DNA from: Thinopyrum elongatum
Taxonomy: Eukaryota > Streptophyta > Magnoliopsida > Poales > Poaceae
Length of the DNA stretch: 64,000 nucleotides
Direction of reading: 5' to 3'
Assembly (NCBI GenBank): GCA_011799875.1
Contig: CM022303.1
Span: 550,825,368 to 550,889,367 of the forward strand
Below the pieces are notes generated by a model. The model saw nothing but the letters and a program-made list of their open reading frames with translations. It searched no databases and had not been told where the DNA came from. The stretch's first letter is position 1, and every line of letters begins with the position of its first letter. Of this stretch, positions 1 to 11,051 are shown in pieces. A program made the position numbers and the translations under genes.

Positions 1-2823
1 ACGATGTCCGGGGTCTTATCTCTAATGATCCGCATCTCCATACTCAGCGAAAATAGCCGAATGAAGGTGTAGTGCAGCGGATGAAGGTTAAACATAGCGA
101 AGATGTCATCAAACCGCAGGACGATCATACCCCCGATGGTGCTATCGACAAAGCCCTTGCCCTCTGGCACCTTGGCCACGAAAACCGGGTATGCCACATC
201 ATTCTCGGAGAGACGCCGCTTCTCCAAAGAAAGAACACTATCATGCAGACTCCGCATAGCACCGGTTGCAGCATTGAGCAGATTAGTCGGTAGCATCGGC
301 CTACCCGCCACATGCACCCTCCTCGAGATATCCTTAGGTGAAGGTGGCCCGTCCTGAGCACGGATCATACTCGGTGCCTGCTGGCTCGCACCCTGCTTGT
401 TATCCTTTCTTTTCCGTCCCTTCTTCTTCTGCTGTAATGGGATCGAGTTCTGCTCAGAGACCGCCTTCTTGAGTGTGTTGGGGCTGATAATATTTCGCAC
501 CTCGGCTATCTAAGGCTCGGTGAAGGCGGCAGCTGGAGGCGTCTCCTGAGAACTGAACGCCTGACAACGCTTGTTGCAATTGGGTTTCTCCGTGGTACCA
601 GCTAGATTGCGATCGTCTTTTGCAGGGTTGGGTTCTTGAGAAGGAGGCCCCAAGAATTCGTCACCGTACCCATGTTTGTTGAAGTACTTATCGACGTTGG
701 TAAATGTACCGTCGTCGTCGTCGTCGTCCGGATCCTGTGCCATATGCATGTCTGGATCCTGTGCCATATGCATGTCCGGCATGTCCGGTAGCGTTGCGGC
801 GGTCTTGCCATGGCTTGGCGCCGGCACGACTGGCGGTGTTGTCTGTGGGGTGGTGTCCCCCGCCCCCAAATGAATCTGGCTCTTCGGCCAAAGCAGGGGC
901 CAGCTTAAGCAGGCGCTGAGGGTCATCACATCATCTTCGTCGGCCCCAGGGGGTCGAAACGGAGGTAACAAGTCGTCACAGCCCGGCAGCACCCGAACCA
1001 GTTGAACCCTATACACGGTGGGTGGCATCGGATTACCGTGGAACACGCGGCTGCCCGGTTGAACGATTCTGGCCTTGGCGACATCGATCAACTGGCCGTC
1101 CATGAAGTGCAGGAGAGTGCATGGAACGTCGGCGGCGCCCTGCGAAAACATGTAGGGCGTCAGGGATGCCCAGTCAAAGGCAAGGAGATGAAGTCATCGG
1201 CCGAGAGGCTTAATTAGTTACTGTGATGGCGTCGAGCTCGGCTAATGTCGAGGCACCGCCAACGGCGGGCGTGCAAGTGACGGAAGGGCCGCTTGCTGCC
1301 GAGGTGTCGGCCGGCGTATTCTTCCCACACCCGGGTGTATTAAGCTCCAATGCCGACGCCGACGCCAGAGACACCAATGCCGCCTCCGCCGGAGACACCA
1401 ATGGTGCCGCCGGCGCGTTGTGCGAGTTGCTGCCCGTGAAGCTGGGAATCAGGGGCGGCCCCTGTTGGCCGCCCGCCATCCACGCCTGCAGCCCCTCAAT
1501 CAAGGTAGGCACAATGGCGGTGATCGTCGCTCCCAGTTGGTCTCGCACTTGCTCTTCGACTATCTCCGGAATCCGCGCCACTTGTGCCTTGAGTTCTTGA
1601 ACCTCGCGCTCCTGGCTTTTCGAGCTGGTCTTTCTCTCCTTTCGCCCAGCGGTATAGTAATCCGACCATTTCATGGACAAGCCTTTGCCGGCCACACGAC
1701 CAGCTGACGACGGCTTACTGAGCTTATCCTTGTGTTTCATTACGTTCAACGCCCTATTTAAAGTGGTGTCCCAAGGGGAGCTCTTAGATGACCCCGCGCT
1801 ACTGCTTTCAGTTTCCTGCGGAAGGAACATGAACCATTTAGAAATTTGGCTTCATTAATTAGAATGCAACCATATGGAGCTAATTACGCGGGGGTGTATT
1901 CCTTACCAGAACAAGCTCAAGCGCATTGGTCTTCGCATCCGTGGTAAGCTCCTTTGTTACCGGGTCCACCTTGTACCGGGCCCTGACATAGTTCCTGGTC
2001 TGCTTGTCACGGTATTTATCGAAGAAGGGCGGTAGGCCTTGCTCGGCACGCTCCGCGTCCTCCTTGTCCCATATAGGTTCCGCCACTCTGTAACCGCCGG
2101 GACCGAGTGTGTGGACCCCTAAGTTCAAGTCCCGCATATCTTTCCCCACTGACTTGATTCCTCGGATGCGTTGCTCTCGCACTTGCTCTTGAACTCCAGG
2201 TAGTCAGCTTCGCTGATCGAAGGATTTTTCTCCTTGATCTTCTCACAACTATCACCTCTTAGAATCCTACTCTTCACCGCGGCTCTCCAAGTAGCCAGGG
2301 CCGTGCTCATCTTCATGAGGGCGGCACTGTTCACTTTATTCCCTGAGAGGCGTGTGTTTGCGCAGTCACCGGGGAACTTGTATCATTCGTGCAGCTTCGT
2401 GAAGAGGAGGTTGCGCAAATTCCCTCGGTCACGATGCCTTAGGTTCTTGGTGTTGATCGAGACGGTGCTCCGGAGAATGCACCCGAGCTGTCCCGCGTAC
2501 CCCTTGACTAATTCTTTGGGTGCCGTTGGATGCCCACCGGACGACACTTCAGTAAATTTCTCCTTGACGGTGCCGAGCACGTTTGGGCGCCGGTCCTTCC
2601 GTTGCCTCTTCGGTTGGCTGCCATCTGTGCGTGCGCTGCCATCATCAGTGGTGGCATCCTCGGCGGCACCATCAGTGGTGTCATCCCCGATGCCACTAGG
2701 GGTTGTGTAGTCGGGATCGGTGTCTTCCGCGGCGTCCTCATAGCGGTGAGGTTCTTCCTCCATCTCCTGGGACAGCTCCCAGAATGCCTTGCCCGAACCG
2801 CCGGCCTCATCGTTGTGGGCCAT
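1..2823 (-). pseudogene. CACTA second ORF (Transposase_24-like protein), decayed
   Basis: Starts at the ATG at 2823 with an acidic, DTTDG-rich N-terminus. The Transposase_24-type block (CILRSTVSINTKNLRHRDRG, then ALMKMSTALATWRAAVK, then RNYVRARYKVDP) lies at about 2480-1910. An intron of about 91 nt is suggested at 1906-1816 (GTAAGG donor, CCGCAG acceptor). Next come a coiled segment (VQELKAQVARIPEIVEEQVRDQ), a proline/serine-rich linker and the region 1151-510. Lesions: in-frame TGA at 2383-2385, a frameshift near 2145, frame disruption at about 1160-1215, and in-frame TAG at 510-512, after which the frame stays open towards position 1 (KKGRKRKDNKQG). In related elements a Ulp1-like cysteine protease domain can follow this part; that would lie outside the window and is not seen. 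Confidence 0.75.
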
Positions 2824-3491
2824 GTTCGCTCTAAATAGGAAAAAAGGCTACTAGAGTTATTTCTTAAATGCAGTCTAGGAAAAAATAAATCCATAAGTCA
2901 ATATATCAGGACCCATCACATCTTCATAGACTCGATGGGGCCTCAAATGCCCTTCCTCATCTACAACTAGTTGTCCGCCTCAATCGATGGGTTTTCTCAC
3001 ATTTTTCTGATTCAAACTAGATTTCGATGGCTGTTAGGTTATTCGGAAGCAGTAGCAGCCTGTAGAGGGTGCTACTAGAGTTATTCCTAACCCCCTTCTT
3101 CTTGTCTCCTCTCACTATCTCTCTCACACACATGGCAAGCAAGGGTGTCTGAGTGTGTGAAAAAATACTAAACTAATCCAACCACTAAAGCACTAGATCA
3201 CTACTATTGTATAATATTTTTATAGCTTTGTATATATGTATGGCTCCAATGGGTGCCACTGCCGTGCATCCCTCTCCTATCATTTAATCATGATTAGCCC
3301 ATCATTTTGACCAGAGATTAGTTTTGGTTAATTAATTAACTAGTGTGTGCCACAGCAGAGCACAGATCTCCATCTAGCTAGTAGGAGTAGCTTTCCAAGG
3401 CCTCTTTCCAAAGCCACAACTCCTCTAAGTTCTCAAGATAACCTAGTTGTCGAGGGACGTGTCCAGAAAGTTGGTTGATGTCAAGATACAT

Positions 3492-3616
3492 GCTGATTAA
3501 TTTTTGTTTCGGTTGAGAATTGGGCACCTTCTAGGTCAAGAAAATTGGGCATGACCTTTGCTAATTTTCTTGACCTAGGAGTGCCCCATTCTCAACCGAA
3601 ACGGAAATTAATCAAC
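3492..3616. repeat. 54-55-bp inverted repeat (hairpin) in CACTA spacer
   Basis: Arms 3492-3546 and 3563-3616 are reverse complements with only a few mismatches, separated by a 16-nt spacer. The right arm contains the motif CCGAAACGG followed by AAATTAATCAAC. A related single-arm segment (CCGAAACGGAAATGAATCAAC) lies upstream of the transposase at about 9160-9180, so the motif seems to mark the leader side of both ORFs of this CACTA element. Confidence 0.8.
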
Positions 3617-3649
3617 ATTTCAGGAGAAAGGGGTCATTTCAGAAGATCA

Positions 3650-3765
3650 CAAGTAGCAGCAGCATCACTTGACAAAATCACAAGTAGCAGCAGCATCACA
3701 AGTAGTACAGCAGCAGCATCATCACAAGTAGTACAGCAGCAGCAACATCATCACAAGTAATACAC
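3650..3765. repeat. Imperfect CAAGTAG/CAGCAGCATCA tandem repeat
   Basis: Four to five imperfect copies of a unit built from CACAAGTAGTACAGCAGCAGCATCAT. It is low-complexity expansion inside the CACTA spacer. No coding role is supported. Confidence 0.7.
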
Positions 3766-3790
3766 TTAATTGGCATAAAAGATCAAAAAA

Positions 3791-4285
3791 CAGCATAAAT
3801 TGGAAAACAAGCAATACTTCTAAAACCAGTACAACTGGAGCAGCTCATCTGACCATTCCTTATAGCATTGCATTGCATTGCACATTGTAATTCTGATTGT
3901 GACGACAAACCGAGATAACCCTATACTGCATTTGTTTTTATGACAGATCTGAGCTAGCACTTAGCCATCTGATAATGGTAATCAGTACAACTAGTAGTAC
4001 TATTATTCTTTTCTCTTGTCACTCCATTTTTTGTTACCAGTAGTATTACTTTGAGGAGTATAGATAGATTCCACTGAACTGCTCTATCCATCCATCCATC
4101 CATCTGCATTGCTGTGATCTCAGAGTGGGCCGCAGCCAGACTTGTTGTTCTGGGACTTATGGATGGAATGAAATGGGATATTTGGATTGGAACTTTGGAG
4201 ATGGGCATAAAATGTAGGGCATTTCCATTTGGACAGTTGCAAGCAAATGGTTTAGAAGTATTGCTTGTTTTCCAATTTATGCTGT
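3791..4285. repeat. Wide-spaced inverted repeat pair in CACTA spacer
   Basis: The arms at 3791-3828 and 4250-4285 are near-perfect reverse complements (CAGCATAAATTGGAAAACAA on one side). About 420 bp of unrelated sequence separates them. Just inside and outside the right arm is a short direct repeat GGACAGTTGCAAGCAAATG (about 4228 and 4308), with further variants to 4380. This could be a fold-back element, but no target duplication is evident. Confidence 0.6.
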
Positions 4286-4659
4286 TTTTTGGACAGTAAA
4301 ACCATTTGGACAGTTGCAAGCAAATGATCCCATAGTTAAGCAAATGTATAGTTGCAAGCAAATGTACAGTTGCAAGCAAGTATTTTTACAAAGACCTTGC
4401 ACAATTGGCAATGATGTTCAGTAGCAGAGATTCAGAGTCATTAGTTTTGAGTGTAGATCGTGAAAAACTGTACATCTGATTATTTGGTCATTTTACTGCC
4501 CATTTTAAAAACATCTTAAACATCCTATAGGATGGTGTGAAGGAAATGATCACAAGATAGCACTGAATACTTCAACTTCCTCATCTGTCTGCAGTTAACT
4601 TCCAACTTGGTAACCCATTTGGATCGAGAAAACAAGCACACAGAGCATCACTAAGTGGC

Positions 4660-5200
4660 AAAGATGCAGTTTTACCAGAGGGGCTTGTGCCAGACAGAGG
4701 TGTTGGGGAAGGCGCCATCTCCGCTCCGAGGTATGGCTAGGGTTCGCCGCTGGACGCGTGAGTGCACCTGCCTGAGGAAGCAAACCAAGGACATGAGGGG
4801 AGGGAAGGGAAGGGAAGGGAAGAGGAGAAGATTGGGCGAGAGAGCGCATACCTCGACGACGGCGCGATGGAGCAATCAGGCTGGCGCGCTCGATCTGGTC
4901 GGCCGTTCGGGAGCACAGGCACGCGGAGGCGAGGTCGTCGTCGTCGTCTCGGCGCGCGAGTGAGCGAGCGGGGTGGGGTCGGAGGGGGAGGAACGGGAGG
5001 ATGGGGAGAGGGAGGCGGCGGGGGCCCGGATTGGGAGCGGACGCGTCCCACGGCGAGGGCGGCGGCGCAGTAGGGGCGGCGGCGCAGTGGGTGGGCCGGC
5101 AGCGCAGTGGGTCGGGCGCTGCTCCGGCTGAGAGAGATGTGAGATTGGGAGAAGGACGAACGGCTGGCGAGATGGACAACACACACATACATACAGAGGG
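4660..5200 (-). other. GC-rich, exon-like fragment inside CACTA (possible captured gene 5' end)
   Basis: Read on the minus strand this block looks like a plant gene 5' end: a GC-rich leader, a splice donor (GAG/GTATGCG, GT at 4850-4851), an 80-nt intron ending TTCCTCAG (AG at 4772-4773), then an exon with an ATG at 4716-4718. That exon encodes MAPSPTPLSGTSPSG and ends at another plausible donor, GTAAAA. The block sits between the two transposon ORFs and has no domain I recognise. It may be a captured host-gene fragment or a leader and promoter for the second ORF. An open frame of about 250 codons across it (5365-4595) is low-complexity GC-rich sequence and is not proposed as a protein. Confidence 0.45.
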
Positions 5201-5209
5201 GGGAAGGTT

Positions 5210-5290
5210 AGCAATGGCGCACCATCTGGGGGTGCGCCATAAACACAGTGATAATAATGGCGCACCTTCCCCTGGTGCGCCATTAGTAAC
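5210..5290. repeat. Internal copy of CACTA subterminal repeat
   Basis: Two pairs of ATGGCGCACC and GGTGCGCCAT(TA) motifs lie here, matching the 9535-9985 subterminal array but placed inside the element next to the transposase stop codon. It may be a remnant of an older CACTA terminus or an internal transposase-binding site. Confidence 0.65.
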
Positions 5291-5536
5291 TTTTTTTTTT
5301 GGATTTTTAGTTGCATTCATTTGTGAATTGGTAAAACATTTATGAATATGAAAAAATATCATCAAATTTGAAAAAATATTAACAAATTCAATACTTTTTG
5401 TGAGTTAGAAATTCAATACCAGAATAAACATAAATAAATATTCATGAGGACTAGAACAGAAGAAATGTCATTTCCATATGTCGAAATACAATCGAGGAAT
5501 GAAGACTACAATTTAAATACAATCGATCTTAGCTAG

Positions 5537-8500
5537 CTATCTTTTCACAATCTTCTTGCCCTTCTTTTTCGCAAATGGAGTTCTTCTCTTGAACGGACGT
5601 CCTTTAGGTAGGGTGGTCCTACTTCTTCTTGTGGTGTATGGCACTTCATCGTCGTCGTCATGTTCCATCTTCGGGTCGCCGTACTTGTCGAAGTCTTGCT
5701 CATTGGCGACTCCATCCATTCCGATGATCTTCCTTTTGCCTCTCCTCACGACAACACGACTGGGCTTTGACAGGTCGGTAATGAAGAAGCATTGGTCCAC
5801 TAGGGAAGCCAGTACCCATGGCTCATTTTTCGCGGTGACGTTTGCGCCCGCGGTCTTGGATTTGGCTTCGGGTATAACCATGGTGGTGAAATACCGGTCT
5901 TCTTTTAGGACGCTCTTGGCCCATCTGACACAGAACATCGGGACCTTCTCTCCATCGTAGCTCAGCTCCCAGATCTCCTCGATCCTTCCGTAGTATCTGT
6001 CCTTGTCGTTACCGGTGTAGGATTCCATCGTTACCCCGGAGTTCTGATAACCATCGCTCTTCATGTCCTTTTCCTCGGTGTAGAATGTGTAGCCGTTGAT
6101 ATCGTACGCCTCATAGGTCATCAGGTTGTGCTCGGCGCCCTGTGACAAGGCGAATATGAGTTTTTCTTCCGCGGAAGAATCCTCATGTAAAGGGTACGAC
6201 AAAAGCTTCTCCTTGAACCAACGCGTGAAACATGAGTTGTGCTCTTTGATTATATCTCCGTCCGTCCTCTGTTGGCCTCGGTCATTGTACGTCTTCTCAA
6301 TAAAGGTTTTGTGCTCTACCACCCAAGGATCGACCACGTCTATGTGTTGTAGCGCGACTAGGTTTGCTCTTTCAAAGTCGGCGAGTCGACCCTCGAAGTC
6401 GACATGCATTTCACGGTGACCCTCGCGGTGACCCCATCCAGCGAGCCTGCCGAGGTGCCTGTTGACGGGCAGACGAATGGGGTTCTCGATGCCTAGATAA
6501 TTCGTGCAGTAGGAGATGCACTCTTCGGTCAGAAAGCCCCTGGCTATGCTTCCCTCTGGACGTGACATGTTGCGAACGTATCCTTTGATGACACCATTCA
6601 TCTTTTCGAATGGCATCATGTTGTGCAGGAACGTCGGCCCGAGTTGGATGATATCCTCCACGATATGGACCAACAGATGCACCATAACGTCGAAGAATGC
6701 GGGCGGGAAGTACATCTCAAGCTCGCATAGTATCACCACGATCTCTTCCTGTAGCCTTCTGAGTTGCCTCACGCCAACCGACTTCCGAGAGATGACGTCG
6801 AAAAAGTTGCATAGGCCAAATAGCGTTTCACGGACGTGCGCGTCCATGATCCCACGGATTGCAACTGGAAGTATCTGCGTCATCAGCACGTGACAGTCGT
6901 GAGACTTCATCCCGCTGAACTTCTGCTTTGCTGAGTCTAGGTATCTGCTTATCTTCCCCGCGTAACCGTAAGGAAGTTTTACTCCTACTAGGCAGGTGAA
7001 AAACTGCTTGATCTCCTCCTGACTTAAAGTGAAGCATGCGGGAGGGCAGTCATTTCCGATCTTCTTGGCCTTTTTGCCTTTGCGACGACTTTCCGTGTCC
7101 TTCGCCTCATCATCATCATCATCATCATCATTAGCGTGCAGCTCCTCCTGATGCCCATTGATTGCAAGTCCGCCCTTGCTTTCGGCCCATCTTTGGTCCT
7201 CTCTGGCATGTTGAGCAGGGTACCAAGCAGACTCTCGCACACATTCTTCGTGATATGCATGACATCAAGGCTGTGAGGCACACGGAGGATCTTCCAGTAC
7301 GGCAAGTCCCAGAAAACCGACCTCGTTTTCCATACCTTCAGCAGCGGCTCTGGCGCCTTTCGCTTCTTTCCCGGCGGTGGGCACTCTTTCCAATTTTTCA
7401 ACAGCCCGTCTATTTCCTCGCCGCTCCTCGTACGCGGGCGTCTTCGGGGTTCGGTTTCACCATCGAACAGATCCTTGCGTTTTCTCCATGAGTCATCGTC
7501 GCGAAGCCACCTTCGATGTCCCATGAACACGGTTTTCGAAGACCCGGGATCTCTATCTAGCTGGCGATACGTTGTGTCATCCATGCACCTGACGCATGCA
7601 CGAAATCCGTGGACCACCTGCCCCGCGACATATCCGTAACCGAGATAGTCTTGCACCGTCGTGAGCAGTGCAGCTCTCATAGGAAAATATTCTTTCTCTG
7701 CGGCGTCCCACGTATTGGCTGGCGTTTTCCACAGCGTGTCTAGCTCCTCTTTCAGCAACCCCAGATACAGATTGATGTCGTTCCCTGGTTGTTTCGGCCC
7801 TTCAATTAGCATACTCATGTGAATGTACTTCCTCTTCATGCACTTCCAGGGGGGAAGGTTGTACATCCACACAAACACAGGCCAGGTGCTATGTGTGCTT
7901 CTCTGGCTGCCAAACGGATTGACTCCATCGGTGCTCGCGCCCAGCATGATGTTCCTTGGATCGTCCCCAAATTCTGGGTGTTTGAAGTGCAATGCTTGCC
8001 AGTGGCTCGCATCCTTAGGGTGACTCAGCATCTTGTCTTTTTTATTTATCTCCGGATCATTTCCGTCATCTTCTCGCTTCTTCTCCTCCCTATCCGTGTG
8101 CCAACGCAGGAGCTTTGCTGCCTTAGGGTCCGCGAAATACCGCTGCAGACGAGGAGTGATCGGAAAGTACCACACCACTTTTCGAGGAGCTTTCTTCCTC
8201 TTCTTGTATCGAGTGACACCGCACATCGGACATATGGTAGACTCCGCGTGCTCGTCCCGATAAATGATGCAATCGTTCATGCACACATGGTATTTCACGT
8301 GCGGTAAATCCAGAGGACACACGATTTTCTTTGCCTCCTCGAAACTGGTCGGGCACTTGTTCCCCTTGGGAAGACGTTCGTGCCAGAATGACATGTTCTC
8401 GTCGAAGCATGCGTCGGTCATTTTGTGTTTTACCTTCATCTCCAGAGCCATGAGCGTTACTTTCAGGCGGGTATCCTCGGGCCTGCATCCTTCATACAAT

Positions 8501-9051
8501 GGAGTAACCGCGTCTATCTCCAGTTGATCCAGCTTGGCTTTCTCTCGGGCGGCAGCTCTTGCGTTATCCGTCTGCTTGAGAAGCAGCTCTTGAATATGAG
8601 GGTCCTGCACCCAGCCCATCGATGGTCCATCGTCGTCTGCTCCGGCATCTTCATCTTCATGATCATGCCCTTCGTCTTGATCTTCCTCATCATCATGTCC
8701 GGCATCTTCTACATGATGACTGTGTACTGCATCTACTTCGTGATCATGTCCTGGAGATTCTTCGTCTTCTCGCCCGCCCTCGCCGCGGTTGTCTTGCTGC
8801 CCTTCCTCATTTCTTGCCCGGCCCCCATGGACGACTTCATAATCATCTTCATCACCTTGCCACCGATAGCCATCCATGAAACCACGCAAGAGCAGGTGGT
8901 CCCGCACCTGTACGGAATCCGGGTCCATAAGGCTCTTCAGCTTGCATCTTCGACACGGACATCTTATCTCCGTCTCGTTCTTTTGAAGCATCTCGGCCTT
9001 TGCGGAGCTCAAAAACCTATTCACGATGCCTTCGGTCATCGTGCGGACCAT
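5537..9051 (-). pseudogene. CACTA tnpD-type transposase (Transposase_21), one frameshift
   Basis: Starts at 9051. The N-terminal transposase-associated region has CPCRRC at residues 31-36 and LLLRGFMDGY near 53-62. An acidic His/Asp-rich linker and a CMNDC...CPMC cysteine cluster (257-277) follow. The Transposase_21 core at about 345-555 includes GASTDGVNPFG, whose Asp 375 is the expected first catalytic acid. The frame breaks near 7154: the text AGGAGGAGC needs one more G to join the downstream frame. From there to 5537 come a poly-Asp tract, a DUF4218-type block (HVLMTQILPVAIRG) and a DUF4216-type block (RYFTTMVIP), ending in a basic tail. About 1,170 codons in total is normal for this family. 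A single frameshift is the only clear lesion, so the break could be recent or a sequencing error. Confidence 0.88.
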
Positions 9052-9159
9052 GGTCGCCTGCGGGGTAGAGCAAAACGATATTTTAGAACCAAAAAAAATT
9101 TGGCATGACTTTGCCTAAAAATAGGACCAAAAAGAATGCATAGTGTCAAATTCTCGCCG

Positions 9160-9182
9160 AAACGGAAATGAATCAACATTCC
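9160..9182. promoter_or_regulatory. CCGAAACGG motif segment upstream of CACTA transposase
   Basis: CCGAAACGGAAATGAATCAAC resembles the right arm of the hairpin at 3563-3616. It lies about 110 bp upstream of the transposase ATG. A regulatory role is inferred only from its repeated position upstream of both ORFs. Confidence 0.35.
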
Positions 9183-9534
9183 GGCAAAATATTGGCAACT
9201 ATCGCATTTCAAATACCGATACCTGCAAACACAAACATATGCAACACCACAAACATATGCAACACCACAAACATACGTAGATCTAGGCCATAAAAAGCGC
9301 ATGTGCATGTTGTTGGAGGGAGAAAAAAGTAGATCTATAACATAAAGAAAGTTTTCCCCTTACTTACCTATCAAAAAAAGGAAATTTAACCACTTAATTT
9401 GGGTGAATCTATGGTGCAAATGAGGTGAGGAGGAGGAGGCAACCGAGACAAGCTTGGAGGAGGAGGTGGAGAGAATGAAGTGGGGAAAGTGAGTGTGGTA
9501 GGTGGCTGTCCAAAATATCTAGCTGCTCTCAGGT

Positions 9535-9985
9535 TACCAATGGCGCACCACCTAACAATGCGCCATTAGTAACCCTGGTTACTAATTTCGCACCTGTTAC
9601 GTGGTGCGCCATTACTAGTTTTGCAAAAAACATAAAAATAATAATTGATAGTAGTGGCGCACCGTGGTTGTGGTGCGTCATTACTAGTTTGAACTAGTAA
9701 TGGCGCACTATACCCGGGTGCGCCATTACTAGTTTTAAAAAAAAAGTAAAAAAAAAATTGTTAGTAGTGGCGCACTGAGTGTGTGGTGCGTCATTACTAG
9801 TTAAAACTAGTAATGACGCACTATGCCCTGGTGCGCCATTACTAGTTTTGAAAAAAAAATTGTTAGTAGTGGCGCACCGTGGGTGTGGTGCGCCATTAGT
9901 GATATGGACACTAATGGCGCACCTACACATGGTGCGCCACTGTTATATAGCAGTGGCGCACCACATATGTAGTGCGTCATTAATG
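9535..9985. repeat. CACTA subterminal repeat array
   Basis: Many direct and inverted copies of an approximately 10-bp core (GGCGCACC / GGTGCGCC, with GTGCGTCAT variants), often flanked by TTACTAGTTTT and separated by short A/T runs. In En/Spm-type elements such arrays are binding sites for the element-encoded DNA-binding protein. The copies occur as inverted pairs, which would let the end fold into several small hairpins. Confidence 0.85.
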
Positions 9986-10000
9986 TCCATATTAGCTATA

Positions 10001-10018
10001 GCCCTTTTCCTAGTAGTG
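10001..10018 (-). repeat. CACTA terminal inverted repeat (one end)
   Basis: The minus strand from 10018 reads CACTACTAGGAAAAGGGC. This marks the outer end of the CACTA element; the partner end lies beyond position 1. Confidence 0.85.
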
Positions 10019-10222
10019 GCGGTTCTGGTCCTGTTCAGTAGTCACGGTTGCCTCTTGTTAGGTGTGGTGTCTCTTGTTACGCTCGGTGTTGGGTTAATAG
10101 CACTCGTGCCACTCGCTCATATGCCCTTTCTTTTATCTGCTTGTATGAGGATTTTCTCAACACTTTGTATCGGTTCGTTTGTTTGAGCTTTATATATAAA
10201 GTTGGACGAAAGCATGTTTCGG
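10019..10222 (+). mobile_element. LINE-like retroposon 3' end (fragment)
   Basis: The segment ends with TATATATAAAGTTGGACGAAAGCATGTTTCGGT-type sequence. It resembles the end of the insert at 60516-61291 (TTTATAAAACGGGGCGAA, then CTTTTTCGG). The 5' side is cut by the CACTA end at 10018. No coding frame remains. Assignment to a LINE is by similarity of this 3' terminus only. Confidence 0.45.
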
Positions 10223-10665
10223 TAAATGAATTAACAATCCAAAACAATTTGGAAGTGTTCCAAGTTTTTCTTCCAGATATCATTTGAATGTTTGTGTTTC
10301 CTCCTTGCTACGAGAACATGCAGATCAAATTTTGAATGCTCAACAGGAAAAAAAATATATAACTGAGATGATGGAATCGATCATTCCTATAGCCTGAGCT
10401 CTTGGGTGCAGTTCCACCCTGTATGCTGCTTGCTTGCCATGGCTTAAACCAACTGTATTCATTCATGCAATGTCCATGCACGGCCATTTGCATAATCAAA
10501 GCGTGAACAGCATGTTACTTGGGTCTATAAATTGAGATATCAAGGCATGCATCGATACAGGGGACATGTTTGACGATACCTATGTTACTTTCATGTAGTA
10601 TTGCCAAAAGAAAAGAAATAAGTATCTTATATGTGAGTTGAGACATTAAAGGAAAACTGTTATGT
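10223..10665. other. Unassigned intergenic sequence
   Basis: AT-rich sequence between a retroposon end and a MITE. Short open frames have no recognisable domain. I see no gene or repeat here. Confidence 0.5.
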
Positions 10666-10668
10666 TAA

Positions 10669-10954
10669 GGGCACATCCAACGCGGGCGCTTAGGATGGGC
10701 GCTAAGATTAGTTTCCCGGCCAATTAGCAGTTAATCAGTTGAATCCTCGTGTTGCGTGAGGCGTCGATGCAAGGTGTTGCTTCGAGCGCTTGCACCTTTT
10801 TCTGCCCGCTGGAAGCGCTCGGCTGTTTATAATTTACTCAACAGAATTAGCGTCTGCCGTTGCATGCGAGGGCGCTTAGGTGCTTTTTCTATTTTACTAT
10901 CTTTATTTTTTTTCTAGTAAGCGCCTGTATAAGCGGCTGACATTGTAGATGCCC
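10669..10954. mobile_element. PIF/Harbinger-type MITE, 286 bp
   Basis: Terminal sequences GGGCACATCCAACG (left) and, as reverse complement of the right end, GGGCATCTACAATG form imperfect TIRs. A TAA target duplication is visible at 10666-10668 and 10955-10957. The interior is non-coding and contains CTTAGG/GCGCTAAG-type motifs. It shares its layout and a TTTCCCGGCCAAT block with the MITE at 11052-11355. Confidence 0.7.
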
Positions 10955-11051
10955 TAAGTGAAACTCGACTGAGAGGTTAACCTTTGGTCTTCCAGGTTAA
11001 GCGTGGACGATATCACCTCTGCTAGCGAAAGTAATGATCTTCACTCTCTAG

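Larger units (their letters stand above)
1..10018 (-). mobile_element. CACTA (En/Spm) DNA transposon, 3' end outside window
   Basis: The 5' end of the element is at 10018, where the minus strand reads CACTACTAGGAAAAGGGC, a CACTA-type terminus. Inward come dense subterminal repeats of the GGCGCACC/GGTGCGCC type (9535-9985), a tnpD-type transposase (9051-5537), a spacer with structured repeats (2824-5536) and a second ORF (2823 to the window edge). This order, transposase first and Transposase_24-type ORF second, is usual for large Triticeae CACTA elements. The other terminus is not present, so the 3-bp target duplication cannot be tested; the flank at 10019 begins GCG. Both ORFs carry lesions, so the copy is probably not autonomous. 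Removing it would expose a LINE-like 3' end at 10019. Confidence 0.9.

Noticed and set aside
4595..5365. Open frame of 256 codons, minus strand
   Set aside because: Pro/Ser/Arg-rich text from a GC-rich leader-like block; it runs across a likely intron and has no domain.
7819..9108. Long plus-strand frames with hydrophobic or His-rich text
   Set aside because: Antisense shadows of the CACTA transposase, including its acidic linker.
9535..9985. Short regularly spaced repeats resembling a CRISPR array
   Set aside because: Repeats are inverted and degenerate with short A/T spacers, and the setting is a plant CACTA terminus.
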